A stretch of DNA of 64,000 nucleotides from Symbiodinium sp. CCMP2592. Its lineage: Eukaryota; Sar; Dinophyceae; Suessiales; Symbiodiniaceae. The position numbers were made by a program, and so were the translations under genes. The stretch lies in NCBI GenBank assembly GCA_905221615.1, contig CAJNDT010000001.1:1725894-1789893 (forward strand), read 5' to 3'. Numbering within the stretch: the stretch's first letter is position 1; the number at the start of each line of letters is the position of its first letter. The notes under the pieces are model-generated. The model saw only the letters and a program-made list of their open reading frames with translations, searched no databases and was not told where the DNA came from. Positions 11,080 to 23,099 of the stretch are shown here, one piece after another.

Positions 11080-13035
11080 ATGCTAATCCGAATCTGCCCG
11101 ACATGCTGCTGAGCACTGCTGAAGACTTTGTCTGCATAAGCGCACTGGGAGTACTTTCGTTTTTTGTTCTGCTGCTTGCATCCAGAGGCTTGATTGTTCA
11201 ACGACCGATATACGTGTATGACGTCTGATGACTTTTGCCTTGTGTGAGCTATGCCGCTTTGCTTCTTCCGCGCAAGCCTTTGGATCCGCTCCTACTCGGG
11301 CAAATATGTTCAAAGCAGGCGGAAATCACCAACCTTTGCCGCCGAAGCCTGCACATCCTGCGCCCTTGTTTCCAAAAAGGAAGCCACTTCCCTTGGTTCC
11401 AGCGGTATTCGGAAACAAGTGGCCACCCTTGGTGCCTTGCGTCTCGCTGCCGAAGCCTCCTCCGGGGCCTGCAGTGTCCCCCAACTCCCTCCGGCTCCGT
11501 GATGGCCATCCTCTGCCTCTGCGTTCCGGGCCTCGGCTGCTGGGCGGCGGGGGCGGCCGTGCAGCCGCCGCACTGCGCCAGGGCGGAGGCGCACGGTCTT
11601 CGCCGCTGGGACCTGTGAAAGATGCAGACGTGCAAACAAAAAGAAAAGAGGACGCTGCAGTGCCCTGGCTGGCTGGGAAACCTTCTGCCGGACACAACTG
11701 TGCTGGCATTTAGAGTTAGAGGCTGCGAAGGTGGTTCTACAGAGCCACAGGTCCTGAAAGACTGCGGCACAAGTGGCACAATGCTCTGATGCGCGGGGAT
11801 TGGTAAGACTACACCGGAAGATATCGCAACTAATTCACACCGGCAACACGGTGCAGCTGCACTTTCAGCAAACAAGAAGTTTACAAACAAAATCGAAGAC
11901 TTACAGGTAGCTCAATCTCTTGTCAAGCTGAGTGCCAAGCCATTGCCACAGCCACCGCCCATGTCGCCATAGCCACCGCCACAACCAGCATAAGCCGCCC
12001 CACCCTTGCCACCTGCGTTGCTGCCCCGGCTGCTTGCTCCCGTGAAGCCATCACCTTGGCCATGACTGTACTCGCTGCGCTCGCCGTAGCCGCCCCCGCA
12101 GGCTCCGTAATTGCCACCGCCAGAACTGTAGCCGCCAGCACCACCTCGGCTGCCAGGATCCCCAGTGCAGAAGGAAACCCGGTACAAACCGAATGACGCG
12201 CCCTCCGTGTGCAAGCGCACCCTCCCAGCCACACAGGCAGGCAACGAACAAGCATGCATGAATGAATAGATATACACATACATAGACAGACATGTACATA
12301 CACACATACTTACATATACATACATAGATACGTTACTGATAGTTGAATCAGAAAGCAGAACTCGTTGATGCCGTCTTAAGGTCCGCACATGCAAGCAAAG
12401 ATCCTACCCTGCAGTCCTTGAAATGAGTATCCTAGTTGACCCAATCTCGCTTGACTTGAAGCTCCACAGCAAGCGGGGTCGGGGCGCGAGTCTTGTTGAA
12501 AGCGTTTGCCCAGACAACCCGTTGGCAAGCCTCCTTAAACTTCTAAAACAGGTCGCAGTGCTCAGGCTCCAGGCAGTGGCCGTGAGCAGAACCGTTTACA
12601 CAAATGCCTAAACATGTATTTCAACATTTCCCGTGCCCTGCGTTCAACCATCCGCTGTGACACTTGTTGCGTCTTCATGGCATGTTTAAACCATGGCTTT
12701 AATCGCGTTTCTGCTTAAGAACTGAACACGTTTACAGTTTAACACAACCCTGGCAACAAGCCCCACGTGCATTCGAGCAAGTTTCGGACTCTCTCTCCGC
12801 TCCCTTTGCAAGCCCCTCAGCTCGGTGGCGGGCTTCCGGGGCCCCATCCCTGGCCCTTTGCGGCCGCGTGGTCGTAGCCCTTCGGGTGAGAAGCCTTGCC
12901 TAGAGCACGGCGAAGGCTCTGCAAAAACTTCTCGTTTTGCCCTGGGCTCAGTGACGGAAGGCCTTTCCCTGCGCCCTTGGACATCCCCAACGACTGGTTC
13001 ATCGCGAAGCCTGGCATCGTGGTGACTTGTGCCAT
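11080..13035 (-). CDS. Gly-rich multi-exon gene, function unknown
   Basis: A plausible N-terminal exon begins at 13035 with MAQVTTMPGFAMNQSLGMSK and continues SPGQNEKFLQSLRRALGK. Downstream on the same strand come Gly-rich frames: YSSGGGNYGACGGGYGE and AAYAGCGGGYGDMGGGCGN (about 12150-11930), then GPGGGFGSETQGTKGG and FLFGNKGAGCAGFGGKG (about 11480-11330). Such Gly/Tyr/Phe-rich stretches occur in RNA-binding and FG-type proteins, but I see no RRM or other folded domain. The splice structure was not resolved, and these pieces may belong to more than one gene. Confidence 0.3.
12265..12340. repeat. TACA/CATA-rich microsatellite
   Basis: An irregular run of TACA, CATA and CAGA tetranucleotides lies inside the Gly-rich gene region, most likely in an intron. 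Confidence 0.7.
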
Positions 13036-13039
13036 ACAT

Positions 13040-13879
13040 CACCGTCTTCCTCGCTACTGCCGTTTCCGACCTCCGCCGTTCCCGGCAGCTGCAGCCATCA
13101 TGGCCATCATGGGGTTAAACCTGCACAGAAACCAACAGAACCGCAACAAAAGAACTCTGGCAGCACAATCAGCAGCTTACAAAACTGGCCGGCAAAGCAG
13201 ACCCATACCTGGCCTCAGCAATCAAGCGATCAAGTCGTGAACGATGTGTGAGCATCATCAGAGAAACATCACTCATACTTCGGAAAGATCATGTCAATCT
13301 TTGCCTTTGTTTTGATGCGATATAGAATATAGAACTCTACAATTTTGCAGCAGGTGCGATGACTGTCACAGCAAAACTCAGGTTTTAGTGTGTGAACGGA
13401 GATGTTCCTACGACTTTGTGCGCCAGCAAAGCTCTTGGCACGGCAAATCTCTCCGCAGACTTCTGCCGTGCTCGACTACATGCGAAGGTTCATTCTTGAG
13501 ACCTGGATCCAGTACGGTCGAAATTCGTGCAGCATCTCTGTGCTCCCCACCACTGTCCCGCATTTGGCTTTGGAGAGCCAGTATCATCGTCATCGTCATC
13601 CTGGTGGGGCCGTGCGAGTAGCAACACCACCTACACTTCGGATGACTGTCGGGGACCGGACATCTTCCTGTCTTCTCCTTCCTGGCTTCATCGGATCGGA
13701 CCTTTTGCACACCTGCGACATGCCAAACCTACCTTCCATCGCTTGTCCTCACATCCTGGAATCTAGGTGGCGTTTCCGGCTTTGTCGACTAAGGCACGAA
13801 CAGCGTACTGTACGGATCAGGCCTGCTCGAAGGCGTCCATGGAAGCTTGCCGCTTTCTCTCCCGGTCCTTGACAGCTCT
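13040..13879. other. intergenic, nothing recognised
   Basis: There are short frames on both strands with no conserved motif. It sits between the 3' end of the coiled-coil gene and the Gly-rich gene start. Confidence 0.35.
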
Positions 13880-15387
13880 ACTTCCTGCTTGCCTCCGCCG
13901 GCGTGTGCAAGCATGGCGTTCGCACCCTCAGCCTAACTTCGCAACTACACCTAGACTCTACACTCGACTGACTCGGTGGTGGGTCGAAAGGTCGGCTTGT
14001 GTCTTTGCAGAAGAACACGTCCTCCTCTGCCTCTTGCTTACTTCTCCGTTCCTGCAAACGCAGTATCCAGGCCTCTCTCTCAGGGTTGGGATCACATACA
14101 CCTGGCCTTCTCTCGTTCCTTCTCCTTCTCCTTCTCGCGATCTTTCTCTTCTTTCCCTCAGTGCCGCAGACGTATAGAATAGAATACCACTGATGGATAT
14201 GCTCGACACTCAAACACAGGAGGACCAAAGCTCCAAGAGCGCTTTGGAACCTTCTTAGGCCACTGACTTTTCCGCTTTCTCTCCTGTCGCTCCTCCAGCC
14301 GAGTTTGCAACTCCGTGCTTGCGTGTTCGAGATACCGTGCTGTAAAGGGGAACCATCCAAAACCTACGCACTGAGAATCTGCTCCTGGTAACAGGGAGCA
14401 CCTACGACGACTGTTCCCACCTTCTGGTGGAGACCGAAGCTTCACGCTTCATATCTCATGCCCTGAACCTGGAGGAAAAATCGAAGTCACACAAGCTCCT
14501 CCTCTTCGAGTCGAAGTCTCTCCTCCTGGCAGTCCAGGTGCATCCACAGAATCCACTCTTGGAGGGTAGAAGAAGACGTGTCACAAAAGCAGAGTGCGCC
14601 GGATGTGGTGAGGCAGGTGCTCAAGGCGCAGGGGCAAAAAAGATAACCTTCCAGTGTGGCCAACACCAGCCTCTTCAGCGGCTTCTTTCTTCCGCCTCTC
14701 CACCAGCCTTGGAAAGGACACAAAGAAGCCCTGGGTCGCTGGCTCTGGCCTGGAACCCCGCCTGGCACGCCACTCCTCCTCTTCCTTGAGACGTTGCTCC
14801 TGACCAGTCTCCAGGGCAAGGAAAGGAAGCCTCATCACGGATTAAACAAACTTGGAAAACCTGTACTGTAAAGGCTTCCTTTCAAGTCTTGAAGCTTGGA
14901 GAGGGGCGCCTCATGATCAAGACTCTTGCCGCCTACACCTCTGAAAATACAGAACTTGAACCGTGACCAGTCTGCGAGCTAGTTTCAGAGAGGCCCGGCT
15001 GTGGGGGGCATCTGGCGAAACCCTGCAATCAAACCCGAGGCGAGAAGCAAGCATGAGAGCTGAGAGCTACATTTGCAGCGAAGCGAAGTGAGTAGCGACT
15101 TTGCGGCAAAGACCGTCCTCCGCCTCCTTCTTCCTCTGCTCAAAGGCAGCCTGCACCTGTCATATTTGCACTGCCGATAGCCTCGAAACAGACCAACAAA
15201 AGGTCGTTTTTGATGTCGTCTCAAGGATGTACATGAAAATGGATAGAGGACTGATACGGGCGTGGAGGTAAGCAAACAAGTGTAAACGAGGCAAAACGCA
15301 AATAGAATATAGAGACGGGGACATGAGAGGGAGCGAGCTAGCGAGCGAGAAAAAGAGACACAGAGAGACAGAGAGAGAGAGAGAGAC

Positions 15388-15431
<44 letters not shown>

Positions 15432-15700
15432 GGAGGGAGGGGGGAGGGAGAGGGGAGAGAGAGAGAGCGAGAGCGAGAGCGCGAAAGGCCGGCCTTCTGA
15501 CGCTCGATCTCCTGGGCCGCTTTTCGCCGCTGCTCCTGGTACTCGGCGGTTGGGGGAAAGTGTTGCTCATCGAAGCTTTTTTGCAAGCACTCTGTGTAGC
15601 AAGCTGCATGGCTGCCTCCTCTTGCTGCTTTTTACGTCGCTCTTCTTCTTCGCGTTCTGCCCTTCCGCGGTGACTGCACAGCAAGCAAAGCCTCTACAAA
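13880..15700 (-). CDS. Lys/Glu-rich coiled-coil protein, multi-exon
   Basis: Several minus-strand segments share the same strongly helical, charged composition and are separated by intron-like DNA. In order: AEREEEERRKKQQEEAAMQL (about 15665-15600), HFPPTAEYQEQRRKAAQEIE (about 15560-15500), VQAAFEQRKKEAEDGLCRK (about 15160-15095), EQRLKEEEEWRARR (about 14800-14750) and VERRKKEAAEEA (about 14700-14665), YLEHASTELQTRLEERQERK (about 14340-14270), and EAWILRLQERRSKQEAEED (about 14075-14010). This is typical of axonemal or cytoskeletal coiled-coil proteins such as RIB43A-like ones, but I found no diagnostic motif. Splice sites were not fixed. A GA microsatellite lies between the second and third segments. 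Confidence 0.38.
15355..15480. repeat. GA-rich purine microsatellite
   Basis: This is about 125 bases of GAGA/GACA repeats passing into GGGA repeats and then GCGA. It lies between exon-like segments of the coiled-coil gene, so it is probably intronic; a polypyrimidine tract would be present in the transcript. Confidence 0.9.
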
Positions 15701-15719
15701 CCGCGAGAACGGCTGAGGC

Positions 15720-16687
15720 TTGCACGCCAAAACGGCCTCCTAGAACCAAGGAGCATCACTCGAAATGAAATGCAATGTTGACTCCCGACCACCGCCTGCG
15801 TTGCGATGACGCGGCGACGCTCTTGCTCCCAGACATCCGGGGTCCTGAGTGCAACAAAGCCGAAATCTTTCGGGGAGCTCTACCTCCGCTGTCCTCGAAC
15901 GTCGCCCGGTTCGTCGGCTGCGGCCCTCTTCCTGGCGGCCAGGCTGGTTGATGGGGTGGCACTGCGGTGCTGCGAGAGCCCGATACTTAGACACCAGAAG
16001 TGAAAAAGCCAGCTGCACCAGCTCGGGAGGGTCCTCGTCACTGCTCTCCTGCCCAAGAAGCACAACTTTCCACTCAGACCGTAGATTCGAAGAGCACAGA
16101 CTGCTAGGGCTAGGGTCTGCGAGGTCTCTTGCAGAGGTTCCTGACCAGGTTCAGGACCTCTCAGAGGACAGTCAGGCTGTCCAAGCAGCAAGAAATGCAC
16201 CTGCTGCAGCTGTGCAACGAGCCAAAATTGGAAGAGGTTCGCGGTAAACGCGGCACTTAGAGCCCCACACTTTTCCAAACTGCACTATCCGATTCGAAGG
16301 TCGCGATCACCACGGACCTAAGCACGTTAGAGGGAGGATGCTGTCGAAACTCACCCAGGATACAGCGACGGGGACACGCTGGGTACAGAGGGAACTGTTT
16401 TCGGGTCAAATTAGTGTCTGCCGTCTGGGGCTCTGCTTTCTGAGCTCAAAGCTTGGCGTGGTCCACCTTCGTGATCCTCACCGGCAAGAGTCGCTTCAGC
16501 GACATCGAGAACCAGTTGCAACGCTTGCCTGCCGTTGGATTTGGGGCACTGGAACCACATCTCCCAGCATATCACAGCATTCGTGCCATTCGCCACTTCG
16601 CACCTTCTCTGACCCAGGCAGGAAGTGAAGGCTCCGGAGGCTCCTCGCAGTTTTAAGTACGAGCGGTAATGCAAAGTCTCGAGATTC
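15720..16687 (-). other. unresolved, possible exons
   Basis: Minus-strand frames such as GQESSDEDPPELVQLAFSLL (about 16050-15985) and SNGRQALQLVLDVAEATL (about 16530-16475) have protein-like composition, but I can neither join them nor assign a family. The second lies just downstream of the membrane-protein ORF. Confidence 0.25.
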
Positions 16688-17369
16688 TCAAAGTGCGGAG
16701 TCCTGTGCAGGTGCTTCGGTCTTCGGCTGTGGAGCCACTTCTTCAGTCTCTCGCGCGCTGGGAGCTGCTGTTTCGCCACCTGTCACCAGCACCACATCCT
16801 GCCAACAGTGTGCCAGAAACGCAAAAAGGATGACAAAGACAAGGATAGACCTGACTAGCACCCGGTCCTCATCATCTGACTTGATCTCTGCGTCTACCAC
16901 CTCTTCGCCCTTCGGTGGCTCGCTGTCCTGCAGAGAATGCGCCGACTCAGGCAAGGTCTTCTTGCGAAGCCCCGAGCCCGAGTACTCCTCCGCCTCCTTC
17001 TGCTGCTTCGACTCTGAAGCTTGAGGCTGTGGAGGCTCTGGAGGCTCTGGCTCTGGAGCCCTGGGAGGAGGCTCCGGCTCCCGAACCGGGACCTGGAAGC
17101 ACGGTGACCCGGCACGCAGCACGCGGTCGCTTTCGCGCTTGCGCGCGCCTTCTTCGGGACCGCTGCCGCCACGGCTGGCGGCTCCCCCTCGGCCACGCCC
17201 TGCCTGAGGATGCGAGGGTGAAGCCGTCACGGAGACACGGAGGCTCGCATCGCTTGCAGCTGGGCTTCTGGTGCTTCCGGTCATCACCAACCTCAGTGGC
17301 CCAGCTCTCGGAGCCCACGGTGATATGATGGTTGCCATCTTCAGGCAGGAAGGCTTTCGGGCCGACCAT
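16688..17369 (-). CDS. unidentified Pro/Glu-rich single-pass membrane protein
   Basis: The C-terminal half reads through a Pro/Glu-rich segment (REPEPPPRAPEPEPPEPPQ), a charged stretch ending AEIKSDDEDRV, then one hydrophobic span (LVRSILVFVILFAFLAHCW), and ends with an acidic tail at a stop at 16688. That is the layout of a C-terminally anchored protein. For the N-terminus a different frame offers MVGPKAFLPEDGNHHITVG starting at 17369, which looks more natural than the frame continuing from the membrane part, so an intron near 17100-17290 is likely. I recognise no family. Confidence 0.35.
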
Positions 17370-17771
17370 TTCTCCGGAGCCCCGGGGGAAACTGCGTCGC
17401 CGACTTCGGTAGGCGACGGCGCAGATATGGGTTTAAAGGGCATCAGATGCAAAACATACGGATAAGCATTCATCTACACTTCACCTTGAAACCAGTTGTA
17501 AGCCTGAGTCGCCATGTTCTGGCAACGGGTGACACAGAGGGACTGAACCTCTCCTGGCCTAGTCATTTAAGATCCGCGTGCTTCGCCACAGTGCTGGACA
17601 CTATCATGCAGGCTCCTGATACACTACGACAGGTTCAGAGACCAACTGTACTCGTCGCGACCGTGACAAGCAGGAAAGTAATTCAGGGAACTTCGAGCAG
17701 CCCTGGTTTTGCCAGAGGCAGAGAAGAAAGGCGACCTCATCCAACACGGTGGCCTGCTACATATCTAAACA
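17370..17771. other. intergenic, nothing recognised
   Basis: About 400 bases between the ankyrin gene stop and the membrane-protein start, with no exon-like segment. Confidence 0.4.
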
Positions 17772-19935
17772 TCAAAACACTTCTTCAACATAGTCACCAC
17801 ATGCCAATTCGGCAATGCGTTCACACTCTTCTGGATTTCCCTCGAATGCCTGCAGCAAGAAGGCTGGAACCGATTGTCCGTTCGCGAAATCTGCTGCAGT
17901 CCAACCACGTAAGTTGCGCATGTCAAGCTTTGCGCCGGCTGCTACAAGAGCTGCAGCACCCCCATATTGCGATGAATTAATGGCCAGCATGAGCGGCGTG
18001 GCTTTGGGAACATGGTGCAGCGTTCTTGTGGCAGCAGTGGGTTTGCTATACCGATGCTGAAAAGACTTCAGGAGAGTCAAACAGCCGAAAGACTTTGAAT
18101 GCTTCCAGACACTGCGCGATCGGTTCACATCGGCCCTCAGAGCCACCAGGCGCTGCACGAGCTCTGCACTCCCGCCACGATGCAACATGGCACAATACAA
18201 AGCATCTGAAGCATCCATGGATGAACCACCTCGGCCGATAAGCTCTTCCATGGCTGCAAGCGAGCCACAAGCACTGGCCGACTCAAATGCAGAGATGCCG
18301 AAAAGGTTGCGCACATGCGGGCAGCACCCAGCTTCGCAAAGAATCCGAATGCCTTCGGAATTGTTCGCATCCGCCGCACAGGTCATGGCTGGCCGCACGT
18401 AGTCTCCAGTACCATTCACGTTCGCCTTCGCTGAGATCAGCAGTCGCGCTGCATCGTTGTGGTGATAGAACAAAGAAATGGCCAGTGCTGAAGTCAAAGG
18501 CGGCATACCTACTCGCGGCTGGTCGCCCTTCGTCATCGAATTAGGATCCGCCCGCTCCATAAGTAAGGCCTTGATCAAGGAGGAATCGCCCCGAAGAGCT
18601 GCGTAGTGCAAGGGCGACCATCCAGAACGGTCCCTCTCGCGTACTCTTGCGAAGCCATGTTGATACAGGAATTTCATGGCAGTGCTCGTGCTCGGCTCCA
18701 GGTTACTGATTCCCTCCGCCGGAGGGCCCAAGTCGGGGACCGGCTCGAAACAGGGCTCAGCCCGAAGGCCTTTGAGGTACACGGCCTGCAAGTTCAGCAG
18801 CAGCCGGTAGCTCACCTCGGCCCGCGGGCATCCTAACATCCTGAGGATGGAAATGGCAAACATCATGAAAACCTCTGCTTGCAGCACAGGCACAAAATCT
18901 TGGTCCCTAAGAAGGAAATAGAGCTTCCGCCGAAGAGCTTGAGCAAGGACTGGAGCTAGTTGGTCACGGTCCTCTGCCCTGGTAAACTGTCCTTCCCCAG
19001 GTGGCCCTCCGCCAACCGAGGCTTCTGCACCATGTACCAGCTCGATGTTCGCGGAGCTTTTCACGATGATCCAGGACTCCTTCTCGCTGAGCTCCCGAAA
19101 CGCCCTCTCAACTCTGCACCAACCTTCCAGGGCTACAGCAAGCGGACTCCCACGAAAGTAAACACGGAGTGCCTGAACTTGCGACCCAAGCGTTTGCAAT
19201 TGGCGGGTTTCTTCGCCGTTGCTCGGTGACATGGCTAACTGCGGACTTGAAAAACTTCCAGGGCTTCTAGGGTTGTCGGCGCCGGAAACAGGCCCACAAG
19301 GTAAACTTCAAAACGTCTGAAGCATGACCCTTCCAGCCTCGTTGTGCCCAGCTGCCGGGAGTGAAGACTTTGGAACGGCTGCTGTTTTCCACGACCGGGC
19401 ACAGCGCAACAAAGAACGAACACTCAGCTATGTATGCAGGGATGCTGCGTATGGCATTGGCGAGGTCGCCCGTGTCTTTGCCATTCCGCCCAAAATCCAG
19501 CTGTGGGCAACAGAAGTAGTCATACCAGGCAAACAGAGGCGAGGAACGAAGCTCTGACGTAGGCAAGCCTTTGGCACCAGGCGTCATTACCTCTGTTACA
19601 AGGTCCACCGGTATTTGCTGCAAATCTGACATGGCATATGACAAGGCATCCTGAAGAACCTTCAGCTGCTTCAGCTCTGGGTCTGGATGTTGGAACCCGA
19701 TCCACTGGTGGGAAATAAACAAGGCCTTGCCCAGGCTCCTGCAGAAGTTTACAAGACGATCCGTCGCCTTCAGCTCCTCGTAAGGTGCCATCTCGGTCAT
19801 CTGCAGTAGTGTGTCCACACTGACGGTGTACATCGGAAAATGCATCGAACAGCCGTTAGGTTCCTCTGTCAGCATCTGCAGGGATTTGGCATGTTCGACC
19901 AATGGGCTCAGCTTGGGAGCTGCGCAGCATGGCAT
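17772..19935 (-). CDS. ankyrin-repeat protein with N-terminal FISHQW domain, 2 exons
   Basis: Exon 1 is 19935-19338 and exon 2 is 19123-17772. They join in frame (R-G-W-C-R) to give 649 residues. The 214-base intron begins with GC and ends with AG. The N-terminal half has the motifs FISHQWIGFQHPDP (about residues 73-86), FAWYDYFCCPQLDFG (about 130-144) and SIPAYIAECSFFVALCPVV, a layout I associate with a large dinoflagellate family that may be TIR-like. The second half continues CRVERAFRELSEKESWIIVK and then several ankyrin repeats, for example GWSPLHYAALRGDSSLIKAL (about 367-386) and ATPLMLAINSSQYGGAAALV. Ankyrin repeats mediate protein binding; the role of the first domain is unknown. The start MPCCAAPKLSPLVEHAKSLQ precedes the conserved region by a normal distance. 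Alternative second-exon starts would break the W-C-R-x-E-R motif. Confidence 0.88.
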
Positions 19936-20589
19936 CAGAAGTCAGGAGCTATGCGATCTGTACAAAGTGTCTGTGATACGATGGCCCATAGCATCGACCT
20001 TGGGCATTGCAACGGGGGCCGACGAAGACGAGCATCTCAGATTTCCGTTTCTGGCAGGCAACATCGCGACATGTCGATGCAGCCTTTGAGTGTCACGCTC
20101 CGTTCTTGGCCTTCTCCTTCCTGCAAGGCATGCAGGATTTACTAGGTAAGGACCGCTCCTGCTACCCCAGGCAGTATCTCAAGCTTTTCTTGAGTCCTTC
20201 CGTCCCTGCTTCTGGACCTTGCCTGCTTTGTGGCTGGCTTGTCCTGGCTGTGATGCATACTTTACGTCTGGTAGGCCATGGCAGAGCCAATGCTGGTTTG
20301 CAAGCAGGGTACAAGAACTCCGAGAACCGGAACGGACTGTGTTCTAGCCCCAAAGCACCACACATCAAGAACCGATTTGCATATCGACTTCCGGGCAATG
20401 GGAGGACCAAGAAAAGGGGAAGCAACTGATTCTGGATCCGGACGCGGTCTGCGCGGGTTTTCTGCACGGCCCCGAAGGTCTCCAACTCAGATCTGACTCT
20501 ACACCGTCCTTCTCCTTGCTCGGCTTCTCCTTCTTCTCTTTCCTGCAGAAGTGCTACTCCTAACTTCAAGCAATTCGTGCACAGAGAGA
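19936..20589. other. intergenic, nothing firm
   Basis: A charged minus-strand segment (LLQEREEGEAEQGEG, about 20550-20505) may be the last exon of the Lys-rich gene. Otherwise there is no recognisable feature. Confidence 0.3.
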
Positions 20590-22218
20590 AGTCAGCGGGA
20601 CGTGAGGAGATGCCACAGCAAAGCTGCCACAACCAAGGTCAGTGCTGAGCAGTCTTCTTTGTAGGCTCGTCGTCGTCCTGAATGCATCGGGAACCACCAG
20701 ACAGAATCGCTGCATAAGGTACAGATGGATCTCCGGTCCTTGCTTGCCTTTTTCTTGAGGTCTTCCTCGCACAACCGCAGAGACTCGTCAGGTCTGAAGA
20801 ATCAAAGCAAGAATTTTGCTCTTCGACTGCCCTGCCTTTGCCTTCTTGGGCGATTCCACTTTCTCCTGCTTCTTCGCTTTCTCGGCTTCCTTACGCTGCT
20901 CACTCATTGTGGTACTCAATGCGATGCATCGTTCCAGCCCTCTAGGGACCTCCGCTTTCTTCTTTGCTTTCGCCTCTTCCTCTCATCCCAGCAAAGAAGA
21001 TTAGGCTAGCGGCTAGCGGCTAGCGGCCAGCGGCTAGCGGCTGGACGAAGGCAGTCCTTCTTTCCAGCACGTCTTCTTTTCTTGGCCGCCTTCTCTTCTC
21101 GGATCTGCCTTGCCTTGGCCGCCTCTTCCTCGCTGGTGAGACGCAGGCCGATGGTGCGTCGCACGGCATCCTCAAGGAGCCAAGAGACACTCCGCCAACA
21201 TTGAATCCAACATTCCAACATATTCCAACATCCAACCTCCGGCCGGCCGGCTTTGTTCTTGACTTTCTGCGGCATTACAATCTGCTTTCCTTCCGAGAAA
21301 GGCCTCAAAGTGAGGAGCTGCACAGCTCTTCCCAACACCCGTGAGTCTCTCCCAATGCAAGCCAGCAGACACATCTTCGCTACGCTGCAGCCATTGCACT
21401 TCGTCCTCACTTCCTCCTAACACAACGTCTCAGCACTGCTCAGCAGTGCTCCAGAATCCAACTTACCCACGGCCTTCTTCTTGAAGTCCAGTTCCGTTTG
21501 CGGAGACATCTCGCACGCACAGCTGTGGTTCAGCCTGTCAGGAAGATACCGCCCAGAACCCAGAATGCCATGACCTGACCACCTCGTGCTGGCCTCGCTG
21601 TCTCGCCGCAGCAGACGGATCTCTGCATGGACCCAGGAGACGCCGAGGTGATTGACAACCTTCTCCAAACGGCAACGTTCCCCGGAAAATTGTCAGGTTT
21701 TTTTGCCGAGTTTGGCACCAGTCCGCCCTTCGGGCATCGGCCGATCTTAACCTGGGGAGCAGCTGCGCAGAAACAGGCAAAAGGCACACGGGGCATTACC
21801 GCGTAGGCGCTTCGAGGATAAGGCACACGGGAGCAAACAGAGAAAAGCAAAGGTCTTGGCCTCACTTCCTGCTTGCCACGAACTACGACTGTATCTTCAC
21901 CGACAACCGCAATTGAATTTCCGACAGTCTGTCGGACACGAAGCAAGATGCTCCCAGAGCAGAGGGCCGTGCCACTGTGTGCTCTTCGTCTCCCTCGAGC
22001 TGCAACTCGCAGTGGACCTCTTCCTGCCGATTGTGGGAAAGCGTCGCTTTGTCAATCCCTCCCAGCCGGGGAAGCCCAACCTCGCCGTCCAGCTGCAACG
22101 CGAAGGCAAGAGCCTCCATGGCTGCTACCTGCTCATCAGTGCAGCCATGCTGCCCTGCTGAAGGCACTGGGAAAAGCAGACAAACCCCACTCCATGAGTG
22201 CATGACCCACAACCCCAA
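20590..22218 (-). CDS. Lys/Glu-rich protein, multi-exon, family unknown
   Basis: Minus-strand segments with coherent composition, in order: EQVAAMEALAFALQLDGEVG and EEVHCELQLEGDEEHTVARP (about 22155-21960), MEKVVNHLGVSWVHAEIRLL (from 21668), ELDFKKKAVGKLDSG (about 21500-21445), LTSEEEAAKARQIREEKAAK (about 21145-21085), AKAKKKAEVPRGLERC and MSEQRKEAEKAKKQEKVESP (about 20980-20845), and LRLCEEDLKKKASKDRR (about 20780-20730). The C-terminal half is basic and helical, with runs of Lys that could be nuclear-localisation signals. A short direct repeat (GGCTAGC units, about 21003-21040) interrupts it. No domain was recognised, and the pieces could belong to two genes. Confidence 0.35.
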
Positions 22219-23099
22219 GAAGCAATTGAACCCCTGAAAGCTGTTCCACCTAAACCTTGTAAGGCGGTCTTGACTCAGCTCCTAAGACACCTCAAGGCTT
22301 AACCGACGGAGCAGGAAAACACAGCTAAATCCTCAGGGCTCACCATTGAAGAACCCCGAACAACCACATTGTCGACGCGATCTTGTTTATAGCTGAGAAC
22401 CTCGATCGCGATTCAATGCAAGGTGGCACCATGTCCTGCAGCGGGCATGAAGATCTCTTTGCTTCAGGCTCTAAAGATGGTTGAACCAGACCAAGTCCCC
22501 ATGGTGGAGCTTGGGTCTAACATCAGCCAAATCAAGCAGCACCCCACGGATGACGCCTCCAAGCACAGAGTCCAATGAGGAAGGCATGGCGGCAGGCTCA
22601 ACATCCCGTGACTCTATGCTCGGGGATGTACTGGATGGAATCTTAATGGCTGGGGCTAGGGGGGTTGCGAGCAGGGCTGGCAGGCCCGTTTGAAAGAAGT
22701 ACAGTGTGCTGGATAAGCGTTGGCTCCAGGTGATGGGAATTCTTCACACTTCGTGGCCTTCTTGTGTATCTGCGCAGAATACTCTTGCTCGTGACATGAG
22801 AAGGAGATGAGAGTGCCCCAGGGTTCTGCAAAGGCGCTGCTACCCCAGTAACGGGCAGGGGCAGGCTTGCAGAAGGCTTTTGCCGCGATTCAGCATGCTT
22901 TGCTGAAGCTTTGGCAAGTCTGGAGTCTGGAAGCCAGGGGTTTCCTCACCTTCCAGCACTAACCTCAGCATTGCGATCAGGTCAGCTGCAAGAGATCAGA
23001 ACGGCAGGCGCAACTCTGAGACGGTGACTGACACGCAGGCACTGACACTCGATACTGTCACAGCTTCGACCTCCATCGACAACCAGCTTCTTACTCACA
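22219..23099. other. intergenic or unresolved
   Basis: One minus-strand frame (SHVTSKSILRRYTRRPRSVK, about 22800-22740) has exon-like composition. Nothing else is supported. Confidence 0.3.

Noticed and set aside
15323-15673. Arg/Glu-rich plus-strand ORF over the GA tract
   Set aside because: Pure microsatellite translation; the coding segments nearby are on the minus strand.
16830-17328. Plus-strand ORFs opposite the Pro-rich membrane protein
   Set aside because: Shadows of a GC-rich coding region; the minus-strand frame has the hydrophobic span and acidic tail expected of a real protein.
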